A program made the position numbers and the translations under genes. 64,000 bases of DNA from Bradyrhizobium algeriense (GTDB lineage: Bacteria; Pseudomonadota; Alphaproteobacteria; Rhizobiales; Xanthobacteraceae), in contig NZ_PYCN01000027.1 in assembly GCF_003062295.1 (NCBI RefSeq), positions 28,821-92,820 on the forward strand. The letters run 5' to 3'. Below are positions 34,441 through 44,146 of the stretch, in pieces (the stretch's first letter is position 1; each line of letters opens with the position of its first letter). A model generated the notes under the pieces. It made no database searches. It saw only the letters and a program-made list of their open reading frames with translations, and had not been told where the DNA came from.

Positions 34441-35334
34441 ATGCAGGCTCTCTTCATCGGACAGACCTATATCGATGTTACCTTCATCACCGACCACATG
34501 CCGACCGGCGACGAAAAACATGTGGCCTCCGCCTATGCGGTGTCGTTTGGCGGCAACGCCGTCACCGCGGCGTTCTGCTGCGCCAAACTCGGCATCGTGC
34601 CCGACCTGATCGCAACGGTGGCGAACGACTGGCTCGGCCGCATGTTTCAGGACATGAGCGCGAAATACGGAATCTCGATCCATCCGCGCAAGGTCAATTC
34701 CTCCTCGCTGTCGTTCATCATGCCGAAAGACGGCAAACGCGCCATCGTGCGCTGCCGCGACGACGAGCACATCCATCCCTTCCCGATGTTGAACTTGAAG
34801 GGCTGCCGCGCGCTGCACATCGACGGCCACCAGCCGGACGCCGCAATCCATTATGCCAAGTTGTGCCGCGAAGACGGCATCCTGACATCGCTCGATGGCG
34901 GCGGCCTGCGCACCAATACCCACGAGCTGCTGGAATTCATCGACGTCGCCATCGTTGCCGAACGGCTGTGCGAGCAGATGGACAAGACGCCGGACGCCAT
35001 GCTCGACTATCTCAAGAGTCGCGGCTGCCGGGTCGGCGGCGTCACCATGGGCGAGCAAGGCCTGCTCTGGTATGACGAGACTGGCGCGGTCCGCCGCCTG
35101 CCCGCGCTGCCGATCCCGCGCGACCGCGTGATCGACACCAATGGCGCAGGCGACGTTTTCCACGGCGCCTATGTCTATTCTTATCTCAGCCATCCCGCTA
35201 AAAGCTGGCAGGATCATTTCGAGTTTGCGCGTGCCGCCTCGACCTACAAGATCCAGCGCCTCGGCAACGAGGCCGGCCTGCCGTCGCTCGGCGATATCGA
35301 CGCGGTCAAGCAGGAGTTTCGGGAGAGCGCCTGA
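34441..35334 (+). CDS. PfkB-family carbohydrate kinase
   Basis: A 297-residue kinase of the ribokinase/PfkB family. The second family signature DTNGAGDVFHGAY carries the catalytic Asp and anion hole. The N-terminal part has FIGQTYIDVTFI and SFGGNAVTAAFC as in PfkB proteins. ATG at 34441 is preferred to an in-frame ATG at 34369, because the family N-terminus begins with MQALFIG. It phosphorylates a sugar or nucleoside-like substrate with ATP. It lies 21 bases before a ribokinase-type gene, and the two form a short operon. Substrate not determined; PfkB members vary widely. Confidence 0.88.
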   Translation: MQALFIGQTYIDVTFITDHMPTGDEKHVASAYAVSFGGNAVTAAFCCAKLGIVPDLIATVANDWLGRMFQDMSAKYGISIHPRKVNSSSLSFIMPKDGKRAIVRCRDDEHIHPFPMLNLKGCRALHIDGHQPDAAIHYAKLCREDGILTSLDGGGLRTNTHELLEFIDVAIVAERLCEQMDKTPDAMLDYLKSRGCRVGGVTMGEQGLLWYDETGAVRRLPALPIPRDRVIDTNGAGDVFHGAYVYSYLSHPAKSWQDHFEFARAASTYKIQRLGNEAGLPSLGDIDAVKQEFRESA

Positions 35335-35355
35335 CCGGCGAAGCAGGGGTAACGC

Positions 35356-36270
35356 ATGGGACGCGTCTTCGTCGCCGGCAGCATCAACATGGATGTGGTG
35401 GCGACGGCCACCCGGCATCCGAAGGTCGGCGAGACCGTCGCCGGCAACGCCGTGCATTATTTTCCGGGCGGCAAGGGTGCGAACCAGGCGGTCGCCGCGG
35501 CGAAGCTGGGTGCAACAACCGCGTTGATCGGCCGGCTGGGCCGAGATGCCTTCGGGCAGCAATTGCGGACGTTCCTCGCCGCGCAAGGCGTCGACCTCGC
35601 GCTCGTCAAGGACATCGCCGGGATCCATAGCGGGACGGCCATCATCACCATCGCCGACGCCGACAATACCATCGTCGTTGTGCCCGGCGCCAATGCGCTG
35701 GTCAGCGCTGAGGATGTCGCCGCCCCCGTGCTCGCCAAAGGCGACGTCGCCGTCAGCCAGTTCGAAATTCCGCAAGCGACGATCGGCGCCTTCTTCAAAC
35801 GGGCGCGCACGGCCGGGGCGACCACCATCCTCAACCCGGCGCCGGCGATGGCCTGCGGGCCGGAATTGCTTGAACTCGCCGACATCATGATCCTCAACGA
35901 AACCGAGCTCGGGTTTCTCGCCGGCACCGCGCTGGCCGATACCGACGCCCCCGAACGTTTTATTGAAGCAGCGCGGCGCCTGCCGACCGGTGCCGACAAA
36001 ACCATTTGCGTCACGCTGGGCAAGCGCGGCGTGCTCGCGCTCATGGGCGGCGAACCCTCGCTGATTGCGGGGCGTGCCGTGAAGGCGGTGGACACCACCG
36101 GCGCCGGCGATTGCTTTGTCGGCGCCCTCGCAGCCCAGCTTGCCAATGGAAAGGCGATCCGCGACGCGCTCGAATACGCCAATGCCGCCGCATCGATCTG
36201 CGTGCAGCGAATGGGCGCCGCGCCGTCGATGCCGACAGCGGCCGAGGTGGCGAACGCCCTGCAGCCGTAG
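35356..36270 (+). CDS. Ribokinase-like PfkB kinase
   Basis: 304 residues. The N-terminal motif VAGSINMDVVATATRHPKVG, then FPGGKGANQAVAAAKLGA and the C-terminal DTTGAGDCFVGALA are the full ribokinase pattern. It would phosphorylate ribose (or deoxyribose) at O5. CAGGGG upstream supports the start. Its TAG stop is part of a family B palindromic repeat, see 36267-36352. Second gene of the kinase pair; the first kinase is a diverged relative rather than a duplicate. Confidence 0.88.
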   Translation: MGRVFVAGSINMDVVATATRHPKVGETVAGNAVHYFPGGKGANQAVAAAKLGATTALIGRLGRDAFGQQLRTFLAAQGVDLALVKDIAGIHSGTAIITIADADNTIVVVPGANALVSAEDVAAPVLAKGDVAVSQFEIPQATIGAFFKRARTAGATTILNPAPAMACGPELLELADIMILNETELGFLAGTALADTDAPERFIEAARRLPTGADKTICVTLGKRGVLALMGGEPSLIAGRAVKAVDTTGAGDCFVGALAAQLANGKAIRDALEYANAAASICVQRMGAAPSMPTAAEVANALQP

Positions 36271-36352
36271 CCCGGATGGAGCGAAGCGCAATCCGGGATC
36301 ACCCACGCCGCATGCAACAGCCCCGGATTTCGCTTCGCTGCATCCGGGCTAC
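36267..36352. repeat. Palindromic repeat, family B
   Basis: GTAGCCCGGATGGAGCGAAG at the left is mirrored by CTTCGCTGCATCCGGGCTAC at the right. A second copy is nested at 31027-31113. The left edge provides the stop codon TAG of the ribokinase gene, so the element has inserted at or replaced the gene's original 3' end. Confidence 0.85.
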
Positions 36353-36372
36353 AGAACTCGGCCGCCTCCGAC

Positions 36373-37593
36373 TTATGTCAGCGCGCGCTTCAAATCAAAA
36401 CTCGCATCCGCCGCCTGCTCCGGCGTGATCGATCCGTGGGCGGCAAGCAGGCGCCGGCCGAACATGTGGTCGCCGGCGCGATTGACGGACTCGATGCCGA
36501 CGAGTTGCCCGGATTTGTAACAGAACGCCGAGAACGCCCCCTGGGCGCGATCGCCGCGCACCACCACGCGGTCGTAGCCGGTGGTCAGTCCCACCATCTG
36601 CAGCTTGTCGGGACCCTGATCGCTCCAGAACCAGGGCAAGCCGTCATAGGGCTTGGCATCGCCGGTGAGCCGGGTCGCGACGCAGCGCGCGTGGTCGGTG
36701 GCGTTCTGCACCGACTCCAGCCGCAGCGAGCCGCCGAACCGCGGGCTCGCATACAGCGCACAATCGCCTATCGCCGAGACGTTCGGGTCGGAGGTCAGCA
36801 AATGCTCGTCGACCACGATGCCGGCCGCGACCTTCAGCCCTGCCTCCGCCGCCAGTTCGACATTGGGCAGGACGCCGACGCCGACCACGATCAGGTCGGC
36901 TTTGATATGCCGTCCGTCGCTGAGGCTGACCCCGGTGACCTTGCTGCCGTCGCTCTCGATGCTGGTGACCTGGACGCCGAGATGAATCCGGATGCCGGCC
37001 GCGGTGTGCCGCGATTGAAAATATTCCGAGATTTCCGCGGTCACCGCGCGCGCCATCACCCGCGGCGCGAGCTCGATGACGTCGACTTCGAGGCCCTTGG
37101 CCCGCGCGGTCGCGGCAAATTCGAGGCCGATAAATCCGGCGCCGATCACGACGACGCGCTGGCCCGGGCCAATGTAGTCCCGCAAGGACTGGCTCTCATC
37201 GAGCGTCCGCAGATAGCGCACGCTGTCGAGATTGGCATTGGGAATGTCGAGCAGGCGATTGCGCGCACCGGTCGCCAGCACGAGATGGCCGTAATCGAGC
37301 GAAGTGCCGGAGGCGAGCCGCACCTTGCGCGCGGCGCGGTCGATCGATACCGCGCGATCGGAGATCAGATCGATGGTCTGGTCATGATAGAATTTTTCCG
37401 GGCGGAACATCAGGCTGTCGGGTCCGCCGGTCCCCTTCAGGTAGGCCTTGGATAGCGGCGGCCGCTGGTACGGCAGATGGCCTTCATCGTTCAACAGCGC
37501 GATGCGTTCGGAAAAGCCGTGCTGGCGCAGCGACATCGCAAGCTGAAAGCCCGCGTGGCCCGCGCCAATGATGACAATCGGTCCTGCCGTCAT
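36373..37593 (-). CDS. FAD-dependent NAD(P)H:ferredoxin reductase (rhodocoxin/putidaredoxin reductase-like)
   Basis: 406 residues with an N-terminal FAD-binding motif VIIGAGHAGFQLA, LPYQRPPLSKAYL, the NAD-binding VVVIGAGFIGLEFAATAR and the second FAD motif VSAIGDCALY. These fit the ferredoxin reductases that serve P450s and Rieske oxygenases, and its length matches. It passes electrons from NAD(P)H to a [2Fe-2S] ferredoxin. No ferredoxin gene is adjacent. Isolated on its strand between the kinase pair and the crotonase gene. The P450 at 16169-17389 is a possible client. Confidence 0.88.
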   Translation of the reverse strand: MTAGPIVIIGAGHAGFQLAMSLRQHGFSERIALLNDEGHLPYQRPPLSKAYLKGTGGPDSLMFRPEKFYHDQTIDLISDRAVSIDRAARKVRLASGTSLDYGHLVLATGARNRLLDIPNANLDSVRYLRTLDESQSLRDYIGPGQRVVVIGAGFIGLEFAATARAKGLEVDVIELAPRVMARAVTAEISEYFQSRHTAAGIRIHLGVQVTSIESDGSKVTGVSLSDGRHIKADLIVVGVGVLPNVELAAEAGLKVAAGIVVDEHLLTSDPNVSAIGDCALYASPRFGGSLRLESVQNATDHARCVATRLTGDAKPYDGLPWFWSDQGPDKLQMVGLTTGYDRVVVRGDRAQGAFSAFCYKSGQLVGIESVNRAGDHMFGRRLLAAHGSITPEQAADASFDLKRALT

Positions 37594-37864
37594 GGGAACA
37601 TCCTACGTTCGAGCGCACGGGAATGACCCATGTCGTTTCCTCTCCACTGATTTTGGCTTGCCTGTCTCGTCCCTTGGAAGCGGCGCTCGTGTCCGTTCCG
37701 AACGATGACAGGCCCTATCTGAGCTCATGGCGCGAACAGACGCAAGAGCGCCATCGCCCCGGGGGGGAAGGATTGCCAGGCATTTTGCAGGCTTGGCCGG
37801 GGATTGTCACCTCTTACCTTCTGCTATTTAAATGCTGGCCTCCGTTCCGAGCCGAGGCCCAGCC

Positions 37865-38662
37865 ATGCCGACGTCAGATGATACCGCCGCCAGCGCCCCT
37901 GCCCTGCTCCGGATCGAGGGTCCGATTGCCACCATCACCCTGAACCGGCCCGCGGCCTTCAATTCCATCAATCTGTCGATCGCGCAAAAGCTCGAGCAGC
38001 TAGGCAGCGAGGTCGAGGGCAACGACGATATCCGTGTGCTTGTCATCGAGGGTGAAGGCCGCGCCTTCTCGGCCGGCGGCGATCTGCAGACCATTGGAGC
38101 TGCCGCCGCCAACGATACCATCGCGCCCGTGGTCGGCGAGTTGCTGAAGCACTACCACGCCTTTATCGAGACGGTGCGGCGGATGCCGAAGATCGTTCTC
38201 TCCAGCGTCCACGGCTCCGCCGCCGGTGCTGGCATGGGGCTCGCCTTCATCGCTGATCTCTGCATTGCCGCCGACGACGCCCGCTTCACGCCGGCCTATG
38301 CCAAGATCGGCGTCTCGCCGGACGGCGGCAGCACGGTCGGCATGGTCGGCACCGTCGGCACCCGCCGCGCGTTGCAGATATTTTTGGCCGAAGACAGTTT
38401 TACAGCGCAGCAGGCCTATCAATGGGGCCTGGTCGCCCGCGTCGTTCCGGCAGCGGAACTGAAGGCAGAGACGCGCAAATTCGCCGAACGGCTGGCGCAG
38501 AATCCGCCCGCGGCGATCGCCGGCACCAAGTCGCTGGTCTATCAGGCCGCGGTTACACCGACCAGGCAGCAACTCGATGCCGAGGAAGCGAAGATCATCG
38601 ACGCCATGCACACCGACGACTTCCGCGTCGCGGTGAAGAAGTTCACCAGCAAGGGAAAGTAG
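37865..38662 (+). CDS. Enoyl-CoA hydratase/isomerase family protein, PaaG-like
   Basis: A 265-residue crotonase. The oxyanion-hole segments are EGRAFSAGGDLQ and HGSAAGAGMGLA. At the catalytic position it has AKIGVSPDGGST, the Asp-containing pattern of PaaG-type isomerases, rather than the Glu of classical hydratases. This suggests double-bond isomerisation or ring-opening of a CoA ester. The ATG at 37865 has GAGG seven bases ahead and is chosen over an ATG at 37832. No other fatty-acid or phenylacetate gene is adjacent. Confidence 0.88.
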   Translation: MPTSDDTAASAPALLRIEGPIATITLNRPAAFNSINLSIAQKLEQLGSEVEGNDDIRVLVIEGEGRAFSAGGDLQTIGAAAANDTIAPVVGELLKHYHAFIETVRRMPKIVLSSVHGSAAGAGMGLAFIADLCIAADDARFTPAYAKIGVSPDGGSTVGMVGTVGTRRALQIFLAEDSFTAQQAYQWGLVARVVPAAELKAETRKFAERLAQNPPAAIAGTKSLVYQAAVTPTRQQLDAEEAKIIDAMHTDDFRVAVKKFTSKGK

Positions 38663-38689
38663 TGGCGCGTTGATACCGCCTGCTCAACT

Positions 38690-38789
38690 GTCATCATCCG
38701 CGAAGGCGGATGATCCAGTACGCCGCGCTCGCTCAATTCAAGTTCAATGCCTCGGCGTACTGGATGCCCCGCCTTCGCGGGGCATGACG
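38690..38789. repeat. Palindromic repeat between convergent genes
   Basis: GTCATCATCCGCGAAGGCGG at the left and CCGCCTTCGCGGGGCATGAC at the right are near-complementary, and inner blocks CCAGTACGCCG and CGGCGTACTGG are exactly complementary. It sits between the crotonase and dehydratase 3' ends and may act as a bidirectional transcript end. Confidence 0.8.
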
Positions 38790-38797
38790 CCACAGGG

Positions 38798-40504
38798 CTA
38801 CCCCTTCCCCCGCCCGCGCATGAAATCGAAGTCGCAGCCCTCGTCAGCCTGCAGAATCGTCTCGTTGAACAGGTGCGCGTAGCCGCGCCTGGCCCAATCG
38901 GGCGCGACGGCCGGAGCAAGCGCCGCGCGGCGCTTCGCCAGTTCCGCCTCGTCGACCAGCAGATCGATGCTGCGTTTCGCGACATCGAGGCGGATCATGT
39001 CGCCGTTCTTCACCAGCGCCAGCGGACCGCCCACGGCGGATTCCGGCGTGATGTGCAGCACGATGGTGCCGAACGCGGTGCCGCTCATGCGCGCGTCGGA
39101 TATCCGCACCATGTCCTTGGTCCCACCACGCGCGAGTTTCTTCGGGATCGGCAGATAGCCAGCCTCCGGCATTCCGGGCGCACCCTTGGGGCCGGCATTG
39201 CGCAGCACCAGCACGTCATCGGCGTTGACGTCGAGATCGGGATCGTCGACCCGCAGCGTCATGTCCTCGACGGATTCGAACACCACGGCACGGCCGGTAT
39301 GCTGCAGCAGTTTCGGGCTTGCCGCTGATTGCTTGATGACCGCGCCGCGCGGCGCCAGGTTGCCATGTAGCACCGCCATCGCGCCTTCGCTCTTGATCGG
39401 ATTGTCGCGCGGACGGATGGCGTCTTGCCCCGGCACCTCCTCGGCGTCGGCGACGACCTCGCGCAGCGTCTGCCCCGTAATGGTTTTGGCATCGAGATCG
39501 ATGAGATCGCCGAGCTGCGCCATCAATTTCGGCACGCCGCCGGCATGATGAAAATGCTCCATGTAATGCTCGCCTGACGGTTTCAGGTCGATCAGCACGG
39601 GCACCTCGCGGCCGAGCTTGTCGAACGCTTCGAGATCGATGCGGTGTTTGGTGCGGTTGGCAATCGCCGTCAGATGAATGAGCCCGTTGGTCGAGCCGCC
39701 GATCGCCTGTAGTACCACTTGTGCGTTCTGGAAGGAGGCCTGCGTCAGCAATTCGCTGGGTTTTGGTCCCTTGGCCTTGGCCATCACGGCCGCCACCCTG
39801 CCGCTCGCCTCCGCCGAGCGAAAGCGCTCGGCATGCGGCGCCGGGATCGTCGCGCTCATCGGCAGCGACAGACCGAGCGCCTCGGTGATGCATGCCATGG
39901 TCGAGGCGGTGCCCATCACCATGCAGGTGCCGACCGACGGCGCGAGCCGGCCGTTGACGGCTTCGATTTCAATGTCGTCAATTTCGCCGGCGCGATATTT
40001 TCCCCACAGCCTCCGGCAATCCGTGCACGCCCCCAGAACTTCGCCCTTGTGATGCCCGACCACCATCGGCCCCACGGGAATAACGACGGTCGGCAGGTCG
40101 GCACTGACGGCGGCCATGATCTGCGCCGGCAAGGTCTTGTCGCATCCGCCGATCACGACCACGGCGTCCATCGGCTGCGCGCGGATCATCTCCTCGGTGT
40201 CCATCGCCATCAGATTGCGAAGATACATCGAGGTCGGATAGGCAAAGCTCTCGGCGATCGAGATAGTCGGGAACACCATCGGCATCGCGCCAGACAGCAT
40301 CACGCCGCGCTTCACCGCTTCGATGATCTGCGGAACGTTGCCGTGACAGGGATTGTAGTCGCTGTAGGTATTGGTGATGCCGACGATCGGCCGGTTCAGC
40401 GCATCATCCGAATAGCCCATCGCCTTGATGAAGGCCTTGCGCAGGAACAGCGAGAAGCCAGCATCGCCATAACTCGTCAGTCCCTTGCGAAGTCCGTCGG
40501 CCAT
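38798..40504 (-). CDS. IlvD/Edd family dehydratase (sugar-acid dehydratase type)
   Basis: 568 residues. Iron-sulfur ligand candidates are Cys53 (NPCHGN), Cys121 (GGCDKT) and Cys194 (GTCMVMGTAST). Further conserved segments are IGGSTNGLIHLTAIA, NLAPRGAVIKQSA and RISDARMSGTAFG. The family includes dihydroxy-acid, arabonate and xylonate dehydratases. The extra HHKGEVLGACTDCRRLW segment and the sugar-acid neighbours favour an aldonate/aldarate dehydratase over IlvD itself. The frame is open to 40603; ATG at 40504 after AGGAAG is the natural start. Downstream of the uronate-dehydrogenase-like gene on the same strand. Confidence 0.87.
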   Translation of the reverse strand: MADGLRKGLTSYGDAGFSLFLRKAFIKAMGYSDDALNRPIVGITNTYSDYNPCHGNVPQIIEAVKRGVMLSGAMPMVFPTISIAESFAYPTSMYLRNLMAMDTEEMIRAQPMDAVVVIGGCDKTLPAQIMAAVSADLPTVVIPVGPMVVGHHKGEVLGACTDCRRLWGKYRAGEIDDIEIEAVNGRLAPSVGTCMVMGTASTMACITEALGLSLPMSATIPAPHAERFRSAEASGRVAAVMAKAKGPKPSELLTQASFQNAQVVLQAIGGSTNGLIHLTAIANRTKHRIDLEAFDKLGREVPVLIDLKPSGEHYMEHFHHAGGVPKLMAQLGDLIDLDAKTITGQTLREVVADAEEVPGQDAIRPRDNPIKSEGAMAVLHGNLAPRGAVIKQSAASPKLLQHTGRAVVFESVEDMTLRVDDPDLDVNADDVLVLRNAGPKGAPGMPEAGYLPIPKKLARGGTKDMVRISDARMSGTAFGTIVLHITPESAVGGPLALVKNGDMIRLDVAKRSIDLLVDEAELAKRRAALAPAVAPDWARRGYAHLFNETILQADEGCDFDFMRGRGKG

Positions 40505-40627
40505 TTTCTTGCTTCCTGTCTTCGAGGCTTTAGCTTCCGGGCGCGCCCGGTGAGCCCGGGCCACGATATGATCGTCAGTATGGTTTCCGGGCCCGCGCCG
40601 CAAGGGCGCATACCCCTGAATGACCGG

Positions 40628-41449
40628 TCACTTCTTCCAGTCGATAATCCGGCCCTTGTCGCCGTCGAACTCCATGCTGCAGAACGTGCCGCCCTGGTAG
40701 TAATCGCCGACCGGGTCCGGCTTGAGCTTGGCCTGTTCGGCCATCGCGTGTTCGCGGAAATCTTCGCCACGGCCGGTCGGGCGATAACCGAGCTCATAGG
40801 CGCGATGGTTGTCCCACCAGGCGCGCTCGTTATGGGAGGCGCCGTAGAATATCTCGAAATGAATATCGGGATGATCGAGCCCGATGCGGCAGAGTTGCAC
40901 CAGATCTTCCGGCTTCAGCCAGATCGACAGGCGACGATGATCGAGCGGCATCTCGCCGAAATTGCCGATCCGGATGCAGGTCACGCCGAGCCCGTGCTTG
41001 TCGGCATAGAGCGCGCCGACCGCTTCGCCGAATACCTTGCTGACGCCGTAACGGCTGTCGGGGCGTGCGGTGACGTCGGTGCCGATGCGGTGGTGGCGCG
41101 GGTAGAAGCCGACTGCGTGGTTGGACGAGGCGAACACCACGCGCTTGACGCCCTTCTTCCGCGCCGCCTCGAACAGATTGTAGCCGCCGATGATGTTGGA
41201 CTGCAGGATCGAATCCCAGGGCCCTTCGACCGAATAACCACCGAAATGCAGGATGCCGTCAACGCCTTCGCAGATCGCCTCGACCTGGGCCAGATCGGCC
41301 AGATCGGCGGCCTTGAACTTCTCGTCCTTGCCGAGATCGGCCGGCGCCTTCAGATCGCTCAGCAGCAGGTCCGGATAGATCGGCGGCAGCAGCTTGCGCA
41401 AGGATGTGCCGATCCCGCCGGCAGCGCCGGTCATCAATATGCGTGGCAT
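40628..41449 (-). CDS. NAD-dependent epimerase/dehydratase, uronate dehydrogenase-like
   Basis: A 273-residue short-chain-type Rossmann enzyme. The N-terminal GAAGGIGTSL binds NAD, and the YGVSK motif gives the catalytic Tyr and Lys. FASSNHAVGFYPRHHRIG and ARPDSRYGVSKVFGEAVG resemble bacterial uronate dehydrogenases, which oxidise glucuronate or galacturonate to the aldarolactone. The frame is open to 41863; ATG at 41449 with AGAGGAACGAA just before it is preferred. It shares a divergent promoter region with the SMP-30 lactonase gene, which fits lactone ring opening as the next step. Confidence 0.8.
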   Translation of the reverse strand: MPRILMTGAAGGIGTSLRKLLPPIYPDLLLSDLKAPADLGKDEKFKAADLADLAQVEAICEGVDGILHFGGYSVEGPWDSILQSNIIGGYNLFEAARKKGVKRVVFASSNHAVGFYPRHHRIGTDVTARPDSRYGVSKVFGEAVGALYADKHGLGVTCIRIGNFGEMPLDHRRLSIWLKPEDLVQLCRIGLDHPDIHFEIFYGASHNERAWWDNHRAYELGYRPTGRGEDFREHAMAEQAKLKPDPVGDYYQGGTFCSMEFDGDKGRIIDWKK

Positions 41450-41542
41450 TTCGTTCCTCTTATCTCTCGACCGATTTGCGGTCATTAGCTGACAATGATA
41501 GCAAATCCAACTGTCAGGGAAACGCAACAACGAGAACAGCAA
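41450..41542. promoter_or_regulatory. Divergent promoter region of the sugar-acid genes
   Basis: The 93-base gap between oppositely oriented starts contains CTGACA (41489-41494) and TGTCAG (41512-41517), a 6-base inverted repeat with a 17-base spacer. It could bind a shared regulator; no regulator gene is adjacent. Confidence 0.4.
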
Positions 41543-42511
<969 letters not shown>

Positions 42512-42536
42512 CGCAATCCATAAGGCTTTCGAAAAG

Positions 42537-43949
42537 CTAGCGCTCCTCGGTAGAGGCCTGCATCTTTTTGCCGAGCTTGAGCTTCGCAAGTTTCTCGGAA
42601 ATCGCCACGCCGAAATGGCCCTGCGGCGACGACGGAGGCAACTCGTCGCGGGCCTCCCATTGCGAGATCTTCCCCTTCGCATCCTCGAAAGCCTGTTCCA
42701 GCGACACGCTCTCGCCGAGGCTTTGATTGAAGAAGGCATCGCCGAAATAGGTCCATTCGCGCTCGTTGGAGCAGCCGAATGACGTGCTGTTTTCGTCCGC
42801 GGCCGTCAGGACGATGCTGTCCGGCGACGCAAGCCGCTTGGCAAATATGCCGGAATAGCAGGCCGAAACGATCACCACCCGATTCCGGATGCCTTCGCGA
42901 TCGAGAACGGATGCGACGTGTTCCGGACTGAGTACCGCGGTCATGGCGTCGCCCAGGAAGAGTCCGACGCCCGTCGGCCCACCGTGCGACGTGATGAAGA
43001 CGACCAGGATATCTTCGTCCTTGTTCATGATCCCAGCCACGGCATGCACCGCCGCCGCAAAGTTCGTGCGGGTGGCCACCGGGGTGGTCACAAGGGTATC
43101 GCGATGGTTCACAAGCCGCATCGTACCGCGATCCATGCCGAGCGACCTGCTCAGGATCGACAAACCGCCGTTCAATTCCTTGATAAACACGTCCTGGTCG
43201 GACCAGCCTGCAACGCCAATGGCATAGACGTCGGTTGTGCCCTTGCGCTCGGGCAACAGCTTCTTGATTTCTGCTTCGACAAGATGTGGCTGCGAGAGTT
43301 CGACCGCCGCTGCGTCGATTGGAGCCGAATCGTCCGCTGGAGGAGGCTTCAACAATTTTGCGTAGCCCCACTCCCAGATATTGTAGGAGGACTGATTGTA
43401 ATCGCGGCTGAGGAATGTCGGAAATGCCGGCAAGGCGACGATCGCGGCTCCTGCGACCGCACACAGCCAAAGGGCCCGCAGCACCGAGCTCTGATAAGGC
43501 CCGATGCCGGCGCCGCGGAAGATGGCGGCAACTGCACCGATCCACCAGACCACCACGATAATAATGGCAAGGACTACCTTGTCCGATTCGGTCCAGATGC
43601 CCGGCATCGGATTATAAATAGGGGACGGCACGCGGCGGGCCGCAATCAGCATCCACTCCAGAAGCGTGGCCAGCACCGCAAGCTGCGCCAGGACGACCGC
43701 GCGATCCTTCGAGATAAACAGCGAAGCGATCGCGACGAAAACCGCCATCGCAGCAATGATCGAATTGATACCATAGATGCTGAAGAACGACGGACTATCG
43801 ACCGTCAGATATTGGCGCGCGGCTTCCGAACCCATAGCCAAGGTCGCGAAGACGAGGACGGTGAAAACCGAGACCGAACACTCGGCCGCGGTGCTCCGCC
43901 AAAGCGCCGCGCGCAGCGTTGTCCGCATGATCCAGAGGAAATTCTTCAT
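42537..43949 (-). CDS. Membrane-anchored C13 family (legumain-like) cysteine peptidase
   Basis: A 470-residue protein. About five hydrophobic segments (roughly 24-42, 57-79, 84-104, 124-146, 157-177) are followed by a C-terminal clan CD caspase-like domain with VYAIGVAGWSDQDVF, the catalytic His322 in FITSHGGPTG and Cys364 in VVIVSACYSGIF. These match peptidase C13 (legumain/GPI8) signatures found in some proteobacteria. The catalytic domain follows the last helix, so its side of the membrane depends on topology. LTAADENSTSFGCSNEREWTYFGDAFF is also typical. Substrates of bacterial members are unknown. Its 3' end is convergent with the lactonase gene. Confidence 0.85.
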   Translation of the reverse strand: MKNFLWIMRTTLRAALWRSTAAECSVSVFTVLVFATLAMGSEAARQYLTVDSPSFFSIYGINSIIAAMAVFVAIASLFISKDRAVVLAQLAVLATLLEWMLIAARRVPSPIYNPMPGIWTESDKVVLAIIIVVVWWIGAVAAIFRGAGIGPYQSSVLRALWLCAVAGAAIVALPAFPTFLSRDYNQSSYNIWEWGYAKLLKPPPADDSAPIDAAAVELSQPHLVEAEIKKLLPERKGTTDVYAIGVAGWSDQDVFIKELNGGLSILSRSLGMDRGTMRLVNHRDTLVTTPVATRTNFAAAVHAVAGIMNKDEDILVVFITSHGGPTGVGLFLGDAMTAVLSPEHVASVLDREGIRNRVVIVSACYSGIFAKRLASPDSIVLTAADENSTSFGCSNEREWTYFGDAFFNQSLGESVSLEQAFEDAKGKISQWEARDELPPSSPQGHFGVAISEKLAKLKLGKKMQASTEER

Positions 43950-44146
43950 ACCTGACCGACCAAAGACCCAACTCCCGCGATATCGTGAGGGTAGAAGACG
44001 AACGATTGATTTATTCGATCTACGAAATTGATCCGAATTGCGTTATTTCGTACCATCACCTTTCGGTTGTTGGACCCGAGATTGACCTTCGGCAGCTTTG
44101 CATTAACTACTTTGCGCGGTTCCACGCAGGCAGGCCCTGCGTTCGT

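Noticed and set aside
34420..36306. 628-codon minus-strand frame opposite the two sugar kinases
   Set aside because: Both kinases are supported by complete family motifs; the antisense translation shows none.
37594..37864. Small gene in the gap between the ferredoxin reductase and crotonase genes
   Set aside because: Open frames there lack a ribosome site, domain or signal peptide; treated as non-coding upstream DNA.
40505..40627. Palindromic repeat between the dehydratase and epimerase genes
   Set aside because: GC-rich blocks (CCGGGCGCGCCCGG) are suggestive, but no extended matching arms could be defined.
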